Position numbers and translations under genes: made by a program
In this document: positions 14,680 to 18,769 of the stretch, piece by piece
How the letters are laid out: every line of letters starts with the position of its first letter
Position numbering within the stretch: position 1 is the stretch's first letter
Notes under the pieces: model-generated
What the model was told of the DNA's origin: nothing
Seen by the model: the letters and a program-made list of their open reading frames with translations, nothing else
Databases searched by the model: none
NCBI GenBank assembly: GCA_004357365.1
Contig: SMVT01000156.1
Location: 1 to 18,769, forward strand
Source of the DNA: Nitrospina sp.
GTDB taxonomy: Bacteria; Nitrospinota; Nitrospinia; Nitrospinales; Nitrospinaceae
Reading direction: 5' to 3'
DNA: 18,769 nt

Positions 14680-15612
14680 CTAAAGTTTATTAACCAGGCG
14701 GGGGATCAATTCGTCGACGAACAGGTCGAGGTAATGGGGCGAGGCGGCGGACAGGTGCGGCTGGATCAAAACATTCTCCATGTCCCACAACTCCGAGGAT
14801 TCCGGCAGGGGTTCGGTTTCGAACACATCGAGGTAGGCGCCGGCGATCCGTTTTTCGCGCAGGGCCTGAACCAGGTCCGCCTCCCGGATCACGTTGCCGC
14901 GCCCCACGTTGTACAGGAGGCAATGGCGCGGCAGTTGCCTGAAATGTTCGCGTGTGAACAGACCGTCGGTCTCCGCTGTGCCGGGCAGAACGAGGACCAG
15001 GTGATCGGTCTCCGGCAAAACGGCTATGAGGCGGTCGGCGGTCACCACCCGGTCATGACCGTCGAAATAATCCGGCGGCTGGATGGCGGTGCGTTTCACT
15101 CCGGTCAGGTGACACCCGAAGGGTTTGAGGACGCGTCCGATGGTCTGGCCGATGCGCCCGAATCCCAGGAGGGTAACCCTCCTTTGATATAAAGATGCTA
15201 CCTTTTGAGATATCTTGACACGAGCCCATTTTTTCTTTTTCTGAAGGTCGCGGGACAGGCCAAACGCCTTGCAGAAGTAAAGCATGGCGCCCACTATGCT
15301 TTCGGCCATCATCGGGCCGTGGAAACCTCCGAAAAAAACCGGAAGCTGGTCCTCAACCCCGGGCGCGATCCAGTCCGCCCCGGCGGCGGGGGTGGCGATC
15401 CATTTCAGGTTTGGCGAAATTTTTACCCACTCCTCCTTGAAAAACCAGACGATGACCCCTTCGGCACCGGGCAGGTGCGACAGAAATTCTTTTGAATTAC
15501 GGCAGACTACCAGCTGAACACCCGGACACTGTCTACTAAATTGCTCTCGATGGCGGTCCTGGAAGTTCCAGGTCTCCACATGGGGATGAGTCAGATATGC
15601 CAGTATTATCAT
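14680..15612 (-). CDS. D-2-hydroxyacid dehydrogenase (NAD(P)-binding)
   Basis: Reversible NAD(P)-dependent reduction of 2-oxo acids to D-2-hydroxy acids. The 310 residues show the family layout: N-terminal substrate domain with the PNLKWIATPAAGADWI segment (about 67-82), then a Rossmann domain with GFGRIGQ (150-156). The catalytic set is R238 (NVGRGNVI), E267 (DVFETEPLP) and H286 (QPHLSAASPHY). Substrate cannot be set from sequence; it resembles the glyoxylate/hydroxypyruvate reductase-like branch more than phosphoglycerate dehydrogenase, since no C-terminal ACT domain is present. The ATG at 15612 has AAAGGAGG 14 bp upstream, farther than usual, and no alternative start lies between. It diverges from the IHF-family gene. 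Confidence 0.92.
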   Translation of the reverse strand: MIILAYLTHPHVETWNFQDRHREQFSRQCPGVQLVVCRNSKEFLSHLPGAEGVIVWFFKEEWVKISPNLKWIATPAAGADWIAPGVEDQLPVFFGGFHGPMMAESIVGAMLYFCKAFGLSRDLQKKKKWARVKISQKVASLYQRRVTLLGFGRIGQTIGRVLKPFGCHLTGVKRTAIQPPDYFDGHDRVVTADRLIAVLPETDHLVLVLPGTAETDGLFTREHFRQLPRHCLLYNVGRGNVIREADLVQALREKRIAGAYLDVFETEPLPESSELWDMENVLIQPHLSAASPHYLDLFVDELIPRLVNKL

Positions 15613-15706
15613 TGTGGTTGAAAATACCTCCTTTAGGGGTAGTACAGGTTTCCATACACCGGTTTAACAAAAACTATACAATTTCCAGACAATCGATCTA
15701 ACCCCC

Positions 15707-15748
15707 AATTTTTAAACCATTCTAAATCAATCACTTAATTTTTAAACC
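15707..15748 (+). repeat. Pair of 12-bp direct repeats upstream of the IHF/HU-family gene
   Basis: AATTTTTAAACC occurs at 15707-15718 and again at 15737-15748, start to start exactly 30 bp, about three helical turns. A partial inverted copy (GGTTTAA) lies at 15661-15667. Same-face spacing suggests two binding sites for one regulator. No other copy was noticed in the window. Confidence 0.65.
15725..15737 (+). promoter_or_regulatory. Perfect match to the IHF binding consensus
   Basis: AATCAATCACTTA fits WATCAANNNNTTR at every defined position. It sits between the two 12-bp repeats and about 20-40 bp upstream of the candidate promoter elements. Because the gene downstream encodes an IHF/HU-family protein, autoregulation is plausible. 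The consensus is short and AT-rich, so chance matches occur. Confidence 0.5.
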
Positions 15749-15751
15749 CTT

Positions 15752-15779
15752 TTGGCATGACTCTTGAAGTAAGTATAGC
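15752..15779 (+). promoter_or_regulatory. Overlapping sigma54-like and sigma70-like promoter elements for the IHF/HU-family gene
   Basis: TGGCATG-N4-TTGA (15753-15767) differs from the sigma54 consensus TGGCACG-N4-TTGC at two positions. The same DNA also offers a sigma70 reading: TTGGCA (15752-15757), a 16-bp spacer and TATAGC (15774-15779). Sequence cannot choose between them. Upstream repeats and an IHF site would suit an enhancer-dependent promoter, but the TTGA in place of TTGC weakens the sigma54 case. Confidence 0.45.
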
Positions 15780-15810
15780 GATATCGATCAACCTTAACCC
15801 GAGGAAGCCC

Positions 15811-16143
15811 ATGATACGCTCTGATTTAGCCAACAAACTGGCCGCCAAGATGAACATTTCCAAGCAGGAAGCGGATCGGATCCTGCTGTCTTTCATCGAC
15901 GGCATCATGACCAACCTGGAAAAAGACGGCCGCGTGGTCATTCAGGGGTTTGGTTCTTTCCGCCTGAGAGAGTACCAGGCCCGGATCGGTAAAAAGCCGG
16001 TCACCGGCGAGCCCATCCAGATTCCGGCCCGCAAAAAACCTGTATTCCACGCCAGCAAGGAATTGAACCAGCTGATCAACCGGGAACGCACCGAACGTCC
16101 GGTTTACGTGGAAACGGTTCAGACGCCCGTTTTCGCGGCGTAA
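15811..16143 (+). CDS. IHF/HU-family DNA-bending protein
   Basis: Small nucleoid protein that bends DNA as a dimer. The 110 residues begin MIRSDLANKLAAKMNISKQ, with the two N-terminal helices (about 2-40), then the diagnostic VVIQGFGSFRLREYQAR (about 42-58), KKPVTGEPIQIPARKKPVF in the DNA-embracing arm, and HASKELNQLIN. A C-terminal extension of about 20 residues (ERTERPVYVETVQTPVFAA) exceeds the usual 90-100. GFGSF plus the RxGKxPxTGE arm places it in the IHF/HU family; IHF alpha, IHF beta and HU cannot be told apart safely. The ATG at 15811 was preferred over an in-frame ATG at 15757, because GAGGAAG lies just upstream and the family N-terminus begins there. Its upstream region holds repeats, an IHF site and promoter elements. 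Confidence 0.93.
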   Translation: MIRSDLANKLAAKMNISKQEADRILLSFIDGIMTNLEKDGRVVIQGFGSFRLREYQARIGKKPVTGEPIQIPARKKPVFHASKELNQLINRERTERPVYVETVQTPVFAA

Positions 16144-16161
16144 GGGAGGAAATCATGGCTG

Positions 16162-16182
16162 AATCCGCCCGCAGCGGATTTT
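16162..16182 (+). terminator. Possible weak terminator after the IHF/HU-family gene
   Basis: A 7-bp perfect stem AATCCGC/GCGGATT with a 5-nt loop is followed by a short T stretch (four T in all counting the stem end). It starts 19 bp after the stop codon. The short T-run makes termination uncertain. Confidence 0.42.
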
Positions 16183-16186
16183 GCTG

Positions 16187-16195
16187 TGCTATAAT
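16187..16195 (+). promoter_or_regulatory. Extended -10 promoter for the zinc-ribbon gene
   Basis: TGCTATAAT matches the extended -10 consensus TGnTATAAT exactly. No good -35 hexamer is seen, which is common for extended -10 promoters. Transcription would start near 16202, leaving a leader of about 88 nt that contains the hairpin at 16222-16260. Confidence 0.55.
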
Positions 16196-16221
16196 TTTCC
16201 GGCTGGACTAATGTTCGAACC

Positions 16222-16260
16222 GAGGGAGGGAGGTTTGGAAGGTGCCAAACCTTTCCCTCA
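16222..16260 (+). other. Strong leader hairpin upstream of the zinc-ribbon gene
   Basis: An inner 8-bp stem AGGTTTGG/CCAAACCT (16231-16238 with 16245-16252) and an outer 6-bp stem GAGGGA/TCCCTC (16222-16227 with 16255-16260) enclose a small internal loop. The 5' arm is a purine tract of repeated GGGA units. No T-run follows, so it is not a terminator. It ends 29 bp before the ATG and could control translation or stability. The arm also contains AGGAGG-like sequence ahead of a GTG at 16242. Confidence 0.55.
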
Positions 16261-16289
16261 GTCCGGAATCCTCATACACGAGGCGGGCT

Positions 16290-16562
16290 ATGAGCGATCC
16301 CAACACCTGCAGTAAATGCGGCGCGAAAAGCGTCCTTAAGGGGGAGATCGGTCTTCGCACCAGCAAGGACCTGGAATTGATCATGGTGGTCCGCAAGGAC
16401 CACGGCATCGAGAAAAAGGTCCCCCTGCAACCTCGAGTTTGCGCCCAATGCGGTTTCGTCGACCTGTTCGTCGAAAACCCCGAGAACCTGAAAATCACCT
16501 CCACCGACAAACCGGTCGATCCCGAATTCAAGCAAAAACCGCTTCTCGAATACGATTTTTGA
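16290..16562 (+). CDS. Small zinc-ribbon protein of unknown function
   Basis: A 90-residue soluble protein with two CxxC knuckles: CSKC (7-10 region) and CAQC (about 50-53). The pattern suggests one structural zinc site of the rubredoxin/zinc-ribbon kind. Between them lie TSKDLELIMVVRKDHGIEKK and VPLQPRVCAQCGFVDLFV; the tail (PEFKQKPLLEYDF) is polar. Many small zinc-ribbon proteins of this layout are of unknown function; I do not assign one. The ATG at 16290 has GAGG 6 bp upstream. An in-frame GTG at 16242 would add 16 residues, but it lies inside the leader hairpin and that stretch (NLSLSPESSYTRRA) looks non-coding. An extended -10 promoter lies upstream. Confidence 0.72.
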   Translation: MSDPNTCSKCGAKSVLKGEIGLRTSKDLELIMVVRKDHGIEKKVPLQPRVCAQCGFVDLFVENPENLKITSTDKPVDPEFKQKPLLEYDF

Positions 16563-16693
16563 TTGCCACTCACCCCGTCTCCATCCCCGGCATTTTAATC
16601 CTGAAATATCTTGTCTTCACCCTGCGATTAAGTAAAGATAATGAGAGTATCATGGCATTCCCCCGGTGAAACGCTCACGTACAGGGATTCCCG

Positions 16694-17377
16694 ATGGGTA
16701 ACATTACCAAAGGCCAAGTCCATTTTCTGCTTTTAAAGTTCCATTCGCTCACCGGCCTGGTTCCCATCGGCCTGTTTCTGACGATCCACCTGCTGGTCAA
16801 TTCCCTGAGGACCGTCGGCGTCCTGCCCTACCAGTTGAGCATCGACGTCATCAACAACCTGCCGTTTCTGTTCACGATCGAAGTTCTGTTCATCTATATC
16901 CCGCTTCTGTTTCATTCCATCGTAGGATTTTACATCACCCAGGTGGCGAAGATGAACGTTCTGCGCTACCGTTACCCGCGCAACTGGATGTACGTGTTGC
17001 AGAGGCTGACCGGTGCCCTGGTTTTTGTGTTTCTGATTTACCACATGGGGACCACCGTCGTCCCGAAACTGTGGTACGGCCATGAATTGTTTGAAGCCGC
17101 GCCCTTTCTGATCGACGTCATGAACCGGGAATTCGCCACCTGGACCGGACGCATCATTTATATGATCGGCATCCTCAGCGCCACCTTTCACTTCGCCAAC
17201 GGACTCTGGGCTTTCTGCATTTCCTGGGGCATCATCGTGGGACCCCGGGCGCAACGTAACGCCGGCATCGTGTTCATGCTGTTCGGGGCGGTGTTGACCT
17301 TCCTCGGCCTGGCAACGGTTCTCGAATTTTCACTCGACCCCGTCAACGTCAAACCCACCGTCATGGGAGCCGCCTGA
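16694..17377 (+). CDS. sdhC: Succinate dehydrogenase/fumarate reductase cytochrome b subunit
   Basis: Membrane anchor that binds two b hemes and passes electrons between the catalytic subunits and quinone. The 227 residues have five hydrophobic helices (about 20-38, 57-84, 100-122, 150-178, 191-212) and four well-placed histidines for the two hemes: H32, H74, H117 and H166. This is the Bacillus/Wolinella type B layout, with LKFHSLTGLVPIGLF at the start. One subunit replaces the SdhC/SdhD pair of E. coli. Its TGA overlaps the sdhA ATG by 1 bp, so the two are translationally coupled. The ATG at 16694 follows an AGGGA 8 bp upstream. The 131-bp upstream gap has a poor GATAAT (16637-16642) as its only promoter candidate. 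Confidence 0.93.
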   Translation: MGNITKGQVHFLLLKFHSLTGLVPIGLFLTIHLLVNSLRTVGVLPYQLSIDVINNLPFLFTIEVLFIYIPLLFHSIVGFYITQVAKMNVLRYRYPRNWMYVLQRLTGALVFVFLIYHMGTTVVPKLWYGHELFEAAPFLIDVMNREFATWTGRIIYMIGILSATFHFANGLWAFCISWGIIVGPRAQRNAGIVFMLFGAVLTFLGLATVLEFSLDPVNVKPTVMGAA

Positions 17378-18769
17378 TGCCAACGCGGAAACCGCAATAC
17401 ATTGTCATCGGTGGTGGGCTGGCCGGGCTGGCCGTCACCATGAAACTGTGCGAGGCCAAGGCGAACGTCACCATCGTGTCCTACCAACCCGTGAAGCGTT
17501 CGCATTCGGTATGCGCGCAGGGTGGCATCAACGCCGCCATCGACACCAAAGGCGAAGGCGACTCGCCGGAAACGCATTTTTACGACACCGTCAAGGGCGG
17601 CGATTTTCTGGCGCATCAGCCGCTGGTGCATGACATGTGCTACCAGGCACCGGCCATCATTCACCTGATGGACCGCCTGGGGGTCGCCTTCAATCGTACG
17701 CCGGAGGGGCATCTGGAATTTCGCCGGTTCGGCGGCACCCTGTACTCGCGCACCGCCTTCGCGGGATCCACCACCGGACAACAACTGCTGTACGCCCTCG
17801 ACGAACAGGTCCGGCGGTACGAACACAACGGCCAAGTGCAAAAACTGGAATGGCACGAATACCTGTCCGCCGTGCTGGATTCCAAAGGCATCTGCCGCGG
17901 CGCGGTGTTGCACGATCTCCGTACCGGGGAAATTTTTACAGCCAAGGGGGACGCCGTGGTGCTGGCCACCGGGGGTCCGGCGCAGGTTTACGGCAAAACC
18001 ACCGGCTCCACCGTGTGCAACGGCGTCGCCACCACCTCCGCGTATCTGCAGGGCGCCAAATATGCCAACGGCGAATTCATCCAGGTGCATCCCACCGCCA
18101 TTCCCGGCCCGGACAAACTGCGCTTGATGAGCGAATCGGCGCGCGGGGAAGGCGGCCGCATCTGGGTTCCCAGAAAACCCGGAGACGACCGCGATCCGCT
18201 CACCATCCCGGAAAAGGAACGCTACTATTTCCTGGAGGAAAACCATCCGCGTTTCGGTAATCTGGTGCCGCGCGATGTCGCCTGCCGGGAAATCCACGAC
18301 GTCGTGTACAACCAGAAACTGGGAGTCGGCGGCCAAGCCATGGTCTACCTCGATTTGACGCATAAATCCGAAGAATTTCTGGAAAACCGGCTGGGTGGCA
18401 TTCTCGACATCTACACCAAATTCACCGGCGACGATCCCAAAAAAGTGCCGATGAAAATTTTTACCGCCGTGCATTATTCCATGGGCGGCATCTGGACCGA
18501 TTACCAAGACGACGGTCACGGCTTGATCGACCATCAATCGCCGCGCAACCAGATGACCTCCATTCAGGGATTATACGCCGCGGGAGAATGCGACTATCAA
18601 TTCCACGGCGCCAACCGGCTGGGAGCCAACTCCCTGTTGAGTTGTATTTATACGGGGCTCATGATGGGCCCGGGGCTGATCCAATACAGCCGGAACCTCG
18701 ACTCTCATTTTGACGACGTACCGTCGACCCTGTTTGACCAGGCCCGCAATCAGTGGCGGGAGCGTTTTG
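17377..18769 (+). CDS. sdhA: Succinate dehydrogenase/fumarate reductase flavoprotein subunit (cut by window end)
   Basis: FAD-carrying catalytic subunit that interconverts succinate and fumarate in the TCA (or reductive TCA) cycle. About 464 of roughly 640 residues are present, open to the window end. The N-terminal dinucleotide site is IVIGGGLAGLAV (9-20). H43 in KRSHSVCAQGGINAA is the expected covalent FAD ligand. Later conserved segments are TAFAGSTTGQQLLYALDEQ, the catalytic SESARGEGG, AVHYSMGGIWTD and AANRLGANSLL-like HGANRLGANSLLSC. The SVCAQGGINAA form and direct coupling to a five-helix cytochrome b point to the Bacillus/Wolinella class. Sequence does not decide the direction of the reaction in vivo. 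sdhB is expected just beyond the window. Confidence 0.95.
   Translation, partial: MPTRKPQYIVIGGGLAGLAVTMKLCEAKANVTIVSYQPVKRSHSVCAQGGINAAIDTKGEGDSPETHFYDTVKGGDFLAHQPLVHDMCYQAPAIIHLMDRLGVAFNRTPEGHLEFRRFGGTLYSRTAFAGSTTGQQLLYALDEQVRRYEHNGQVQKLEWHEYLSAVLDSKGICRGAVLHDLRTGEIFTAKGDAVVLATGGPAQVYGKTTGSTVCNGVATTSAYLQGAKYANGEFIQVHPTAIPGPDKLRLMSESARGEGGRIWVPRKPGDDRDPLTIPEKERYYFLEENHPRFGNLVPRDVACREIHDVVYNQKLGVGGQAMVYLDLTHKSEEFLENRLGGILDIYTKFTGDDPKKVPMKIFTAVHYSMGGIWTDYQDDGHGLIDHQSPRNQMTSIQGLYAAGECDYQFHGANRLGANSLLSCIYTGLMMGPGLIQYSRNLDSHFDDVPSTLFDQARNQWRERF

Noticed and set aside
15757..15810. Earlier in-frame ATG for the IHF/HU-family gene
   Set aside because: It falls inside the promoter elements, has no ribosome-binding site, and adds 18 residues not expected in the family.

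Overview
The window looks like an ordinary, densely packed chromosomal stretch from a Gram-negative bacterium with moderately high GC coding DNA. It carries RNase Y, a Proteobacteria-like 6S RNA, the GatC and GatA amidotransferase subunits, a diheme cytochrome-b type succinate dehydrogenase/fumarate reductase, and an IHF/HU-family protein. That mix suggests a deltaproteobacterial or Nitrospinota-like lineage, but this is an inference and no marker here fixes the taxon. I saw no prophage, insertion sequence, CRISPR array, toxin-antitoxin or defence system.

Region 1 (1-6121, minus strand) is a long co-directional cluster, in transcription order: pheT, a ZapB-like coiled-coil gene, zapA, 6S RNA (ssrS), a structured leader, 5-formyltetrahydrofolate cyclo-ligase, rny and lysS (cut by the window edge). 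It joins tRNA charging, Z-ring assembly, RNA polymerase regulation, folate metabolism and mRNA decay. A clear sigma70-type promoter lies ahead of pheT. PheT lacks the tRNA-binding OB-fold (B2) domain that is normally inserted near its N-terminus.

Region 2 (6285-12570, plus strand) holds rnr (RNase R) with its own intrinsic terminator, then comEC, which is broken by a +1 frame change at a run of eight C residues. A membrane-anchored GGDEF diguanylate cyclase follows.

Region 3 (12601-14651, plus strand) is a transcription unit with a near-consensus promoter. It holds a 69-residue lysine-rich protein, then a strong hairpin terminator overlapping its stop codon, then gatC and gatA. gatB is not in the window. 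A D-2-hydroxyacid dehydrogenase gene converges on gatA from the minus strand.

Region 4 (15613-18769, plus strand) starts with an AT-rich control region carrying two 12-bp direct repeats, a perfect IHF consensus site between them, and overlapping sigma54-like and sigma70-like promoter elements, all ahead of an IHF/HU-family gene. Then come a small zinc-ribbon protein with a strong leader hairpin, and sdhC-sdhA (sdhA cut by the window end), whose TGA/ATG codons overlap.

The points most worth following are the PheT domain loss, the structured RNA between 6S and the cyclo-ligase, the comEC homopolymer frameshift, the attenuator-like layout ahead of gatC, and the IHF-family gene promoter.
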